Assembly: GCA_022508535.1 (NCBI GenBank)
Contig: JAFLUZ010000003.1
Coordinates: 1 to 64,000 of the forward strand
Direction: 5' to 3'
DNA length: 64,000 nt
Origin: Erysipelotrichales bacterium
Lineage (GTDB): Bacteria; Bacillota_I; Bacilli_A; RFN20; CAG-826
Shown here: piece after piece, positions 55,682 to 63,682 of the stretch
Layout of the letters: the number at the start of each line of letters is the position of its first letter
Position numbering within the stretch: position 1 is the stretch's first letter
The notes under the pieces: model-generated
The model's input: the letters and a program-made list of their open reading frames with translations, nothing else
Told to the model about the DNA's origin: nothing
The model's database searches: none
Translations under genes and position numbers: made by a program

Positions 55682-56745
55682 TTTTCCATCTCCTTTAAAA
55701 TGGTTAGATGTGATTCAATCATTTTTTCAATTGTATTTTGTTCGCTCATATTTTGGCACTTAAATTTTTCATAATTATTAATAATATATGAAAGAGCTGA
55801 TTTTATTTCTTGTTCATTAGTTATATCCACCATTATTCCAGTTTGTTCATTTATTAATTTATAGGCTGAGATAATTTTATTGGAGCATATGGTTGGCAAT
55901 CCTTGTGATAAGGCTTCGTTTATCATATGTCCATAAATATCTTCTTTAGAAAGTGTAATAAAGCAATCATATTTTCTTAATTCTTTTAATAACTCAGGAT
56001 GTTTTAAAAAAGGTTTGATAGTAATAGAGTTTTCTAAATTATTTTGTTTAATAAAAGTGCGATACTTATCTTCCTCTACACCAGATCCGATGAGTGTAAG
56101 TTTTAGATTATATTGTTTGCACAATTCTAGCACCTGTATATTATTTTTTCGTGGGATAAATTGTCCGAAAGTCACAAAATTAATATCATTAATAGTATTT
56201 ATTTTTCTTTTCTCGTCACTTGCATAAATTTCATTTTTATAAATTGTAGAATAGACATAATGCTTAATTAATTCTGGCTTTGCGCCATAGTGAACCAAGT
56301 ATTCGTCGGCCTTACTTGATGGTGAAAAGTAATAAGAGGCATTCGAAATAAGCTTTCTCTTTAACTTTAGTTTTAAACTTGTATCATTTTTTATGATTCC
56401 ACCATTTATGTAAAGAGAATATGGTATATGGTGTTTGATCATATATTTTATTGCTACAATCTCTGCAATGGTTGAATAGCCATTCATAATGATTAGGTCA
56501 TAATTATTATGAGTTTTTTTGATAATGTTTTTTAATTCAAAACTCAAGCAATTTTCTTCTCCGAAAGTTATGCCTTTAATGAATCTATGATTAAATAAAT
56601 AATTTTCATTGTAATAAAAGTTATTTGGTCTATTACTATTTTTTTTGCGTTCAAAAATGACATCAATTTCATGATAAACTGATAATTCGTTCAATAAATT
56701 TATTTTGTATGGAGCTGGATGGTTGAACACAAATAAGATTCTCAT
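55678..56745 (-). CDS. Glycosyltransferase family 4
   Basis: A 355-residue GT4 enzyme: MRILFVFNHPAPYKINLLNEL at the start, NFVTFGQFIPRKNN and LIGSGVEEDKYR in the donor domain, and CFITLSKEDIYGHMINEALSQGLPTICS with the catalytic-type Glu. It is the first gene of the two-gene glycosyltransferase operon, with GAGGAAACTTT upstream. Together with the flippase and the WcaI-like enzyme it forms a small surface-glycan cluster without an obvious polymerase or initiating transferase in the window. Confidence 0.89.
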   Translation of the reverse strand: MRILFVFNHPAPYKINLLNELSVYHEIDVIFERKKNSNRPNNFYYNENYLFNHRFIKGITFGEENCLSFELKNIIKKTHNNYDLIIMNGYSTIAEIVAIKYMIKHHIPYSLYINGGIIKNDTSLKLKLKRKLISNASYYFSPSSKADEYLVHYGAKPELIKHYVYSTIYKNEIYASDEKRKINTINDINFVTFGQFIPRKNNIQVLELCKQYNLKLTLIGSGVEEDKYRTFIKQNNLENSITIKPFLKHPELLKELRKYDCFITLSKEDIYGHMINEALSQGLPTICSNKIISAYKLINEQTGIMVDITNEQEIKSALSYIINNYEKFKCQNMSEQNTIEKMIESHLTILKEMEK

Positions 56746-56853
56746 AAAGTTTCCTCGCCATTAATTATACACCATTTATCTTAAATATTTATAAAATATT
56801 TATGCGTTACCAATGAAAATAGTTTATTATAATAATTAAAGGAGTTGGTCAAA

Positions 56854-58122
56854 ATGAAAAAGTGGATTTTTCCTTTAGTGTTCATAATTTTAGAATTGAT
56901 TTTTGCCATTTTGTTTTTAACTCCAAAAATTGTAAGTGCATTACCACAGTTCTTTTTGTGGATTAGAGATTTATTTAATATTATTTTAACGGCGATTAGT
57001 AGATTGCTCCATTTGCCTACATTTGTGAACAATGGTGAAACTAATTACATTATTGCAAATACGATTAGTTTATTCATTGTAAATTTTATTATATTTAGTA
57101 TTTATTTCATATCATTTGCATTAGTTGAAAACAAAAGAAAAAAAGAAGTTAAGCAGGAGAATGTAGATTTGTCTCCTAAAAGCGAATTTGATCCAGTATT
57201 CTTTGAAAGAAGAATCCCAATTATGCGCCTTGCATTTATATGGATTCCACTTAATTTGTGGCTTTTATACTATTTTTTGCTAAATTCTAAAGATATGCAG
57301 GAGAATTTTGCCAAAAACGCTGCAGGATTATATGCCATTTTTGAACAAAATATAAATTTTTATAACACAAATGCTGTACCATTAATTGAGCAAGATGATG
57401 GCATAAAGTTTGTAATTTTGCTTATTGGTCTCTTATTTGTTGGTGGATTATATTGGATTATTTTTTCATTTTTTGCAGTTGTCTTCAAAAAGCCACTGGC
57501 AAAAGCCAAAGCAAATCGTGCATTAAAAGAACATGAGAAGCGTGTCAGTGCTTTACAAAATGAAGAAACTTTTATCGAAAATATTGATATTTTAGAACAC
57601 GCAAAGTTCACACACAATAAATCAATTGTGGATACAATTGCAACGATAGATATTAAGGAGATTAATGAGAAAGAAAAAAACGAACGCCAAAATTATTTTG
57701 ATGACTTAGCTCAAGGCATTGTGGATTTAGGTGTAGAAGAAAGAAAGACTCTAGAAGTCGCTAAACCAAATTTAGAAAGAAAACCACTAAGAATTGTTTA
57801 TCCATCAATGGATAGTGTTACTGACACTATAATTAACGAAGAAACCAAACAAGAAATTATTATTGAAAAAGTTGAAACGAAAGAAGAGCCAGCAATTATC
57901 TTAGATTCTAAATTTGATGTTTTAGATACAAAGCATACGCCAAATTTGGAAACATTTGAAAAAGAAGAAGTAAATGAAGACATTAGCGAAGATATTGTTA
58001 AGCCATTGAATCCGACAAAATTAAGAAAGCCAGTTAAAGTCATACCAGTTAAGCCTAAAAATGTGCCTTTAAAGGATTTAGTTAATGAAGATGAAGTAAA
58101 GGTGGAAGATGATAATGATTAA
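56854..58122 (+). CDS. Unknown membrane protein with acidic C-terminal tail
   Basis: A 422-residue protein, not recognised. Hydrophobic helices lie at about 4-25, 65-88 (ISLFIVNFIIFSIYFISFALV), 125-145 and 185-210 (FVILLIGLLFVGGLYWIIFSFF). The last 200 residues are charged and probably disordered or helical, rich in Glu, Lys and Val (TKQEIIIEKVETKEEPAIIL). The ATG at 56854 follows AAAGGAG; an in-frame TTG at 56845 is too close to that site. Its 3' end overlaps ung, so it is coupled to it. Confidence 0.8.
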   Translation: MKKWIFPLVFIILELIFAILFLTPKIVSALPQFFLWIRDLFNIILTAISRLLHLPTFVNNGETNYIIANTISLFIVNFIIFSIYFISFALVENKRKKEVKQENVDLSPKSEFDPVFFERRIPIMRLAFIWIPLNLWLLYYFLLNSKDMQENFAKNAAGLYAIFEQNINFYNTNAVPLIEQDDGIKFVILLIGLLFVGGLYWIIFSFFAVVFKKPLAKAKANRALKEHEKRVSALQNEETFIENIDILEHAKFTHNKSIVDTIATIDIKEINEKEKNERQNYFDDLAQGIVDLGVEERKTLEVAKPNLERKPLRIVYPSMDSVTDTIINEETKQEIIIEKVETKEEPAIILDSKFDVLDTKHTPNLETFEKEEVNEDISEDIVKPLNPTKLRKPVKVIPVKPKNVPLKDLVNEDEVKVEDDND

Positions 58123-58774
58123 GACTTGGGAAGAGTTATTTTTAGAGATAAAGCAAAAAGATTATGCTAAAAGAATTAATCAAATTTTATCAGATGAATA
58201 TGCATATTACGTAGTTTACCCACCGAGAAAAGATATGTTTAAAGCTTTTCAATTAACACCACTTGAAAATGTTAAAGTTGTAATAATTGGTCAAGATCCA
58301 TATCATGAAGAAAATCAGGCAATGGGATTATCTTTTTCCGTACCAAATGGTGTAGCATTACCGCCATCACTTATCAACATTTATAAAGAAATAGAAAATA
58401 ATTTTGGAATTAAAATGAAAAACAATGGTGATTTAACCTATCTAGCTAAGCAAGGAGTTCTTTTATTAAATACTATCTTGAGTGTTAGAAAATCAACACC
58501 ATTATCGCACCAAAATATTGGATATGATAAATTTGTGCAGGATGTTTTATCGGCAATAAACGAACAGAAACAACCTATTGTATTTATGCTATGGGGAAGT
58601 TATGCAAGAAGTTTGAAAAAGTATTTAAATAATCCTAACCATTTAATTTTAGAGTCGACACACCCTTCGCCTTTATCGGCAAATCGAGGTGGATTCTTTA
58701 ACCAATATCATTTTTTGAAAGCTAATAAATATTTAAAAGATCACGGATTAAGCGAAATAAATTGGCAAAATTAA
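58115..58774 (+). CDS. ung: Uracil-DNA glycosylase, family 1
   Basis: Removes uracil from DNA. The 219 residues contain the catalytic block VVIIGQDPYHEENQAMGLSFS (water-activating Asp), VLLLNTILSVR, and the minor-groove loop HPSPLSANRGGFF. Two ATGs are possible: 58109 lies only three bases after GGTGG, so 58115 is preferred. It overlaps the membrane protein gene by eight bases. A terminator overlapping the end of the convergent gerQ-like gene follows. Confidence 0.97.
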   Translation: MIKTWEELFLEIKQKDYAKRINQILSDEYAYYVVYPPRKDMFKAFQLTPLENVKVVIIGQDPYHEENQAMGLSFSVPNGVALPPSLINIYKEIENNFGIKMKNNGDLTYLAKQGVLLLNTILSVRKSTPLSHQNIGYDKFVQDVLSAINEQKQPIVFMLWGSYARSLKKYLNNPNHLILESTHPSPLSANRGGFFNQYHFLKANKYLKDHGLSEINWQN

Positions 58775-58802
58775 AAAAGTCCACATTAAATGGACTTTTT
58801 TG
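58773..58802. terminator. Bidirectional terminator of ung and gerQ-like gene
   Basis: AAAAAAGTCCA pairs with TGGACTTTTTT around seven bases. The gerQ-like stop codon (TAA, 58788-58786) is in the loop and its last codons are in the stem. Confidence 0.92.
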
Positions 58803-59271
58803 CTGGAACATTAGGTTTTTCGTAAAACACCATATAATCAATGTAAACACCTAATATTACTAAATAGTTTTTTGGGTCTTCCTCAGATTCAATTGAAATG
58901 TGATCTATAGCCCCATAAAGAATTCTTCCTTCAAAAGTGACATTATGCCATTCACTTGCGTCTGTAAATGAACAATATACTTTTACTTTTTTGCCTCTGT
59001 TTGCTTGAGCAATGTCAGCGTATGTATAACTCATACAAATTTGATCATTATTTTGTTGTGCGTTTAGTGGGCCTTTTTCTACGAAAATTGCCTCTTCAAA
59101 TCCATTTTGTTGTGGCATTTGTGTTTGCGGTGGTTGTTGCATATGTTGCATTTGATTTCCAGCATTAGGCATAGGTGGTTGTGGCCCTTGCATTTGAGGG
59201 TTTGGCATATTTTGATTGAAATTTGGGTAAGGTGCACCGTAATAATTTGGCGGTGGTGTCATTCTATCCAT
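58786..59271 (-). CDS. gerQ: GerQ-like spore-coat protein
   Basis: A 161-residue protein. The first 75 residues are low complexity, rich in Pro, Gln, Met and Asn (QMQHMQQPPQTQMPQQNG). The C-terminal 90 residues match GerQ/YwdL: ANRGKKVKVYCSFTDASEWH, then FEGRILYGAIDHISIESEED and YLVILGVYIDYMVFYE. In Bacillus GerQ is a coat protein cross-linked by transglutaminase and needed for spore germination. Here it sits beside ung, as ung and gerQ are close together in the Bacillus ywd region. The start is the ATG at 59271 after AAAGGAGA. Confidence 0.8.
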   Translation of the reverse strand: MDRMTPPPNYYGAPYPNFNQNMPNPQMQGPQPPMPNAGNQMQHMQQPPQTQMPQQNGFEEAIFVEKGPLNAQQNNDQICMSYTYADIAQANRGKKVKVYCSFTDASEWHNVTFEGRILYGAIDHISIESEEDPKNYLVILGVYIDYMVFYEKPNVPAKKSI

Positions 59272-59372
59272 ATAAAAAATCTCCTTTTTCTTGTTCAATG
59301 AAATATATGCATTTAATTGGGCGAATGTGCACTTTCTCTTTATTTTTTATTATATAAAAGCTATAATATTTG

Positions 59373-59494
59373 CACGGGAGCTTAGTGAACTAGGCTGAGA
59401 GGAAGTTTTTAACTTCGACCGAACCTGATCTAGGTAATTCTAGCGTAGGGATGTTTTTTATTTCCTCCTAGAATTTGATTTAAGGAGGTATACT
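59373..59494 (+). promoter_or_regulatory. TPP riboswitch (THI element) with translational expression platform
   Basis: The aptamer (59373-59453) contains GGGAGCTTAGTGAACTAGG, CTGAGAGGAAG, CGACCGAACCTGATCTAGG and TAATTCTAGCGTAGGGA, the standard thiamine pyrophosphate core. Downstream CCTCCT (59464-59469) can pair with AGGAGG (59483-59488), the ribosome-binding site of thiT. CTAGAATT (59468-59475) can instead pair with AATTCTAG (59436-59443) in the aptamer. TPP binding would occupy the aptamer strand and free CCTCCT to cover the ribosome-binding site, switching thiT off. Confidence 0.95.
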
Positions 59495-59495
59495 T

Positions 59496-60029
59496 ATGAG
59501 CAGGACAAAAAAAATAACATTAACAGCAATGATGATTTCTATGGCAGTTGTTGTTAATCAAATCTTGGAATTAATTCCTTTATTACAATTAACAGATGGT
59601 GGCACATTTTTCTCATTTACCATGCTTCCAATCATCTTTGTGGCTTTAATGCTTGGACCAATTTGGGGTGTTTTTGCCGGCTTTACTTACGGCTTATTAT
59701 CATTTATTTTAGCAAGAAGCAATTATGGTCCAGTTAGTATGATTTTCGACTATCTTTTAGCCTCAAGTGTAGTAGGATTAATTGGTTTGTTGAAAAAACA
59801 ATTTAAATCAGGTAAGACTTTAATTGTTGTTGCAGGTATTTGTGTTTGCTTTATATTAAGATGTTTATCAAAAACATGCTCAAGTGTTTTTGTTTTTGAA
59901 GTATCCTTCGTGGAAGGAATAATTTATAACGGACCAGTGGATTTATCTTCTGCCGTAATGGTTATAGTTTTATTCTTATTGTCTGAAAAAAGAGTACGTA
60001 GTTATGCATTAAAGAATTCCATGATTTAA
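59496..60029 (+). CDS. thiT: Thiamine transporter S-component ThiT (ECF type)
   Basis: Binds thiamine outside and works with a shared ECF energising module (not in this window). The 177 residues form about six hydrophobic helices. GGTFFSFTMLPIIFVALMLGP with GVFAGFTYGLLSFI is the ThiT core, and NGPVDLSSAVMVIVLF ends it. Control by the TPP riboswitch directly upstream supports the call. TTAAGGAGG precedes the ATG. Confidence 0.92.
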   Translation: MSRTKKITLTAMMISMAVVVNQILELIPLLQLTDGGTFFSFTMLPIIFVALMLGPIWGVFAGFTYGLLSFILARSNYGPVSMIFDYLLASSVVGLIGLLKKQFKSGKTLIVVAGICVCFILRCLSKTCSSVFVFEVSFVEGIIYNGPVDLSSAVMVIVLFLLSEKRVRSYALKNSMI

Positions 60030-60069
60030 AAAATATGATATTATTAAAATATCATAAGGAGGAATTACC

Positions 60070-60954
60070 ATGAACGAACAAAAAGAAGAATTAGAAAGAA
60101 GACGAAAAGAGTTTTTGAACTATTTCAAAAGAGCTAAGACAATCAATTATGTTGTTTTAATGTTATCGGTGGTATTATTTATTGGTTTATTTATTGTTTT
60201 CCATAAAATGGAACAAGACACAATTGGTTTTATTGTCTGTATTGTGATTGTAATTGCATTATTTGCCTATGTAAATGTTGTAAAACGTAATATTAACAAA
60301 TACACAGTAGATTACATAAAAAAATATTATGAAGATACAACCAAAGTAATAGTGAACAACATCGGTATTGAAACTTTTGAATCATTGGTAGAAGATGACA
60401 TTGATGTAAAAAAAGTAACTGAAGCAAGAATCATGAAAGATGTTTGCTATACAAGATCTCGTAATATTGTAAAGTTTAATTTAGATGATAAGGAAATTGA
60501 ATTGGGGGATTTACTATTTAAAACCACTAATCCCAATGATGCTAAAAAACCTATAATTGCATTTTGTGGGAAGTTTATGCAATTCATAAGCAGTAAAAAC
60601 TTAGAAGGTAGAACATTAATATATAGAAAAACAAAACAGGAAAATTGTTTTGGGCCAACTGATATTGATGGACTTGAAAAAATAATTGATGATGAAGAGT
60701 TATTAGTTTATTCTTCAGATAAAAATTTTGATAAAAACTTTACAAAGAAGATGTTATCAATTCTAAGAAATATTAAGATTGATGATAATTTATTTGATTT
60801 AACAGTAGCAGCGAATAGTAATCTTGTTTCTATTGCTATGAGTTATTCAGATAAATTAATGGTCATACCTTTATATGATGAAACACCTATCGAATCATTT
60901 GTAAAATTCCAAAATGATTTAGGTGTTATGAAAGATTTTATAAAAGAACTTTAA
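60070..60954 (+). CDS. Unknown membrane protein, DUF3137-like layout
   Basis: A 294-residue protein with a charged N-terminus (KEELERRRKEFLNYFKRAK), two adjacent transmembrane helices at about 25-45 and 52-70, and a cytoplasmic domain of about 220 residues. Features of that domain, such as YTRSRNIVKFNLDDKEIELGDL and GKFMQFISSKNLEGRTLIYRK, resemble the DUF3137 family in order and tone; I am not certain. GGAGGAATTACC lies before the ATG, and a small hairpin (60034-60056) abuts that site. A terminator follows. Confidence 0.72.
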   Translation: MNEQKEELERRRKEFLNYFKRAKTINYVVLMLSVVLFIGLFIVFHKMEQDTIGFIVCIVIVIALFAYVNVVKRNINKYTVDYIKKYYEDTTKVIVNNIGIETFESLVEDDIDVKKVTEARIMKDVCYTRSRNIVKFNLDDKEIELGDLLFKTTNPNDAKKPIIAFCGKFMQFISSKNLEGRTLIYRKTKQENCFGPTDIDGLEKIIDDEELLVYSSDKNFDKNFTKKMLSILRNIKIDDNLFDLTVAANSNLVSIAMSYSDKLMVIPLYDETPIESFVKFQNDLGVMKDFIKEL

Positions 60955-60958
60955 GAAC

Positions 60959-60986
60959 TAAGGTACATATTAATGTACCTTTTTTA
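60959..60986 (+). terminator. Intrinsic terminator
   Basis: AGGTACAT pairs with ATGTACCT around a 4-base loop, then six T. Confidence 0.9.
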
Positions 60987-61072
60987 TTTTTGTTAAGTTG
61001 ATATATCATTTGTGTTGTGCAATAATAATTATGAACTAAATTGTTAGTTGTTAATAAGGAAGAAGGATTTAT

Positions 61073-61594
61073 ATGTGTTTGAAAGATCAATGGGTTCAAA
61101 TACATAGTTTTAAACACAATGGGCGATTGCATAGATATTGGGAAAGGAACTATGTATTAGAAGATAATGAAAATTATTTTATAGTTGCTAGCAATCGTAC
61201 AAGAGTTGTGGAAGCCGACGGGAGAAGATGGTATACGCACGAACCTGCAATTACAATTTTCTCTAAAAAAGATTGGTACAATGTAATTGCCATGTTAAAA
61301 AATGAAGGCATTTGTTATTATTGTAATATTGCTTCACCAAGTATTGAAGATGATGGAAAAATTAAATATATAGACTATGATTTAGATTTAAAACTATATC
61401 CAGATAACAATATCAAAGTTTTAGATGAAAAAGAATATGAAAAGCATCGTCAGAAGTATGGATATAACGAAGATTTAGATTTGGTTCTTCGTAATGAAGT
61501 GTCTAAAATTCATTATCTAATGCAAAAAAGATATTTTCCATTTGATGATAAAAAAATAATTGAACTGCACGAAAAATTTATGAATATTAAATAA
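61073..61594 (+). CDS. DUF402 nucleoside tri-/diphosphate phosphatase (Ntdp/YgaC-like)
   Basis: A 173-residue cytoplasmic phosphatase that hydrolyses nucleoside tri- and diphosphates in characterised Staphylococcus and Bacillus relatives. The family blocks are present: IHSFKHNGRLHRYWE, WYTHEPAITIFSKKDWYN, CYYCNIASPSIEDDGKIKYID and DYDLDLKLYPD with the metal-binding acids. GGAAGAAGG precedes the ATG. It is a single gene ending at a bidirectional terminator. Confidence 0.9.
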   Translation: MCLKDQWVQIHSFKHNGRLHRYWERNYVLEDNENYFIVASNRTRVVEADGRRWYTHEPAITIFSKKDWYNVIAMLKNEGICYYCNIASPSIEDDGKIKYIDYDLDLKLYPDNNIKVLDEKEYEKHRQKYGYNEDLDLVLRNEVSKIHYLMQKRYFPFDDKKIIELHEKFMNIK

Positions 61595-61624
61595 AATGAG
61601 CAATCGATTTAGATTGCTCATTTT
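61593..61624. terminator. Bidirectional terminator
   Basis: AAAATGAGCAATC pairs with GATTGCTCATTTT around six bases. The right arm contains the stop codon (TGA, 61620-61618) of the convergent flavoprotein gene. Confidence 0.93.
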
Positions 61625-62511
61625 ATTATTTCTTTTAAAATTTTTATTTCGTTTAATCCAGGTTGTATGCGGAATTTTTTGTTTTCATAACGTGCAACAT
61701 CGCCAATTGCGAATACATTTTTTAAACTTGTTTGATAATGTCCGTTTACAACTATACCGTTATTAATAGTTTCTAGACCAAATGTATTAACTAGAGGAAT
61801 GTTTCCATAATTTACAAACACATAATCGACGCACAATATTTCTTCATTATTTGTTTCAACATTTCGAATAACTAAACTTTCCAGTAAACTGTTGGACATA
61901 TTAATTTTTATAGGGATATAAGGTGTCTTAACAATAACATTTCTTATGTCTTTTATAGTCTCAAAATTGCCTCTAAATTCTCTTCTACGATGAATAATGG
62001 TTACATATTCTGAGATTTTAGAAATTTCTTTTGTCCAGTCGAGTGCAGAATCTCCTCCACCAAGTACTAAAACATCTTTATCTTTTAATGTTGATAAATC
62101 TTTTAGCGAATAAAGAATATTATGACACTTATCTTCATTTTCTAATCCCATTGGTCTAGGTGAAGAGGATCCTAATCCAACAGCGATAATTACATATTTA
62201 GCTTGATAAGTTGATTTTGTTGTTTCAATTTGGATTGTACCGTTTGATTTTATTGCAGTGACTTTTTCATTTGAATTTATTGTAATATTTGGATTTTGCT
62301 CACATTTTTTAACTAAATCACTTATATAATCTTTGGCAATTATGGATGGTATACCATCTATATCCACGATTTCTTTTTCTGGATATAGTCTAGTAATTTG
62401 TCCACCTAAAAAATCTTCTGCCTCAATTATTAAGATTTGTTTATCGTTAGAAAATTCAAGTGCAGCATTCAATCCAATTGGTCCACCGCCGATAACGATA
62501 ATGTCAAACAT
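61618..62511 (-). CDS. Ferredoxin--NADP reductase-like flavoprotein (TrxB fold)
   Basis: A 297-residue FAD- and NAD(P)H-binding oxidoreductase. The FAD site is IIVIGGGPIGLNAALEFS, the NADPH site is VLVLGGGDSALDW with HRRREFR, and the second FAD block is VFAIGDVARY. GGQITRLYPEKEIVDIDGIP is the hallmark of the YumC-type ferredoxin--NADP reductase branch, and the CxxC of thioredoxin reductase is absent. At 297 residues it is a little shorter than YumC (about 330). It is a single-gene unit. Confidence 0.87.
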   Translation of the reverse strand: MFDIIVIGGGPIGLNAALEFSNDKQILIIEAEDFLGGQITRLYPEKEIVDIDGIPSIIAKDYISDLVKKCEQNPNITINSNEKVTAIKSNGTIQIETTKSTYQAKYVIIAVGLGSSSPRPMGLENEDKCHNILYSLKDLSTLKDKDVLVLGGGDSALDWTKEISKISEYVTIIHRRREFRGNFETIKDIRNVIVKTPYIPIKINMSNSLLESLVIRNVETNNEEILCVDYVFVNYGNIPLVNTFGLETINNGIVVNGHYQTSLKNVFAIGDVARYENKKFRIQPGLNEIKILKEIIK

Positions 62512-62597
62512 AAAACCAACTCCTTGAATATATTATATTTATTTATCTAATTTTTTGAAACAAACTTTTTGTTATTTGAAACATTATTATATCTTTG

Positions 62598-62606
62598 TGA
62601 TATAAT
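62598..62606 (+). promoter_or_regulatory. Promoter of tsaE-tsaB-rimI
   Basis: TGATATAAT is a perfect extended -10; a TTGAAA lies at 62576 at a 19-base spacing. Confidence 0.55.
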
Positions 62607-62629
62607 AAAGCACAAAGTAAGGTGTTAAT

Positions 62630-63103
62630 ATGGAAATCAAGTTTAAAAGTCATTCAAAAGAAGAAACTATTGAGTTGGGTAAGTTGGTTTCTCAATTTGT
62701 TTTTCGTGGTAGCGTTTTAACTTTAACTGGTGATTTGGGAGCTGGAAAAACAACATTCACTGGAGGAGTTGCCAAAGGACTTGAAATTGAAGAAAAAGTT
62801 TCATCACCTACTTTTAATATTATGAAGTGCTATTTCAAAGGAAAAATTCCTCTATATCATATTGATGCATACCGCTTAGAAGAAGGAACGAATAAAGTTT
62901 TAGGTTTAGAGGAATTCATCGAAGGTGATGGAGTATGTCTCATTGAGTGGCCTAATTTTATTGAAGAATTAATTGATAATAAAATGGCATTAAACATTGA
63001 AATTCATCATGTTGATTTAAATACACGTAGTTTTAAAATTGTAACGGAGAATAAAAAATATAGCGGTCTTTTTGACGCTATAAAGGAGAGATATCATGAT
63101 TAG
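62630..63103 (+). CDS. tsaE: tRNA threonylcarbamoyladenosine biosynthesis ATPase TsaE
   Basis: The ATPase of the TsaBDE complex that makes t6A37 in ANN-reading tRNAs. The 157 residues show Walker A (TGDLGAGKTTFTGG), SSPTFNIMKCY, and YHIDAYRL and the Walker B-like LIEWP block. TAAGGTG precedes the ATG. It overlaps tsaB by eight bases. Confidence 0.96.
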   Translation: MEIKFKSHSKEETIELGKLVSQFVFRGSVLTLTGDLGAGKTTFTGGVAKGLEIEEKVSSPTFNIMKCYFKGKIPLYHIDAYRLEEGTNKVLGLEEFIEGDGVCLIEWPNFIEELIDNKMALNIEIHHVDLNTRSFKIVTENKKYSGLFDAIKERYHD

Positions 63104-63680
63104 TATTTTATTAGATAGTTCTGATAAGTATCTAGCAGTAGGAATTGCTAAAGATGGTAAACTAGTTGATTCAATTCAATATGAAGCTTGGCAAAGACAA
63201 AGTGAAATGATGATTACTGAATTAGAGTCAATTTTGAAAAAAAACAATATAACTAGATTTGATATCTCGAATGTAGTATGTGGCATAGGGCCTGGTTCTT
63301 ATACAGGAGTAAGAATTTCTTTGACGATTGCTAAAGTTATGGTGATGGCATTAAATATTCCTCTTTTCACCGTTTCATCTTTACACATTTTAAAAGATGA
63401 TAAATTACCATCAATTTGTGTTATAAACGCTCGTAGTGGAAGAAGTTATGTCGGTGTTTATGAAAATGAAACAGTTATTTTAAAAGATCAAATCATGAAA
63501 AATGATGAATTAATAAGCTATATTAATGAGCATTCTAATTATGCAATTTGTGGTGATGTAAATCATTTAGGAATTGATGGTAAAATTAGTAATGTTCTTG
63601 AACAAATGACCATGTTATTGCCACATTTAAAAGAAGAAACAAATCATTTAGGTGTAACACCTGTTTATATGAAGGATTAG
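63096..63680 (+). CDS. tsaB: tRNA threonylcarbamoyladenosine biosynthesis protein TsaB
   Basis: The scaffold partner of TsaD in t6A37 synthesis. The 194 residues carry the ASKHA-like start SILLDSSDKYLAVGIA and the family signature VVCGIGPGSYTGVRISL. The C-terminal part is short compared with E. coli (about 230). It overlaps tsaE and is followed after two bases by rimI, giving the usual tsaE-tsaB-rimI order (tsaD is expected just past the window). Confidence 0.95.
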   Translation: MISILLDSSDKYLAVGIAKDGKLVDSIQYEAWQRQSEMMITELESILKKNNITRFDISNVVCGIGPGSYTGVRISLTIAKVMVMALNIPLFTVSSLHILKDDKLPSICVINARSGRSYVGVYENETVILKDQIMKNDELISYINEHSNYAICGDVNHLGIDGKISNVLEQMTMLLPHLKEETNHLGVTPVYMKD

Positions 63681-63682
63681 TT

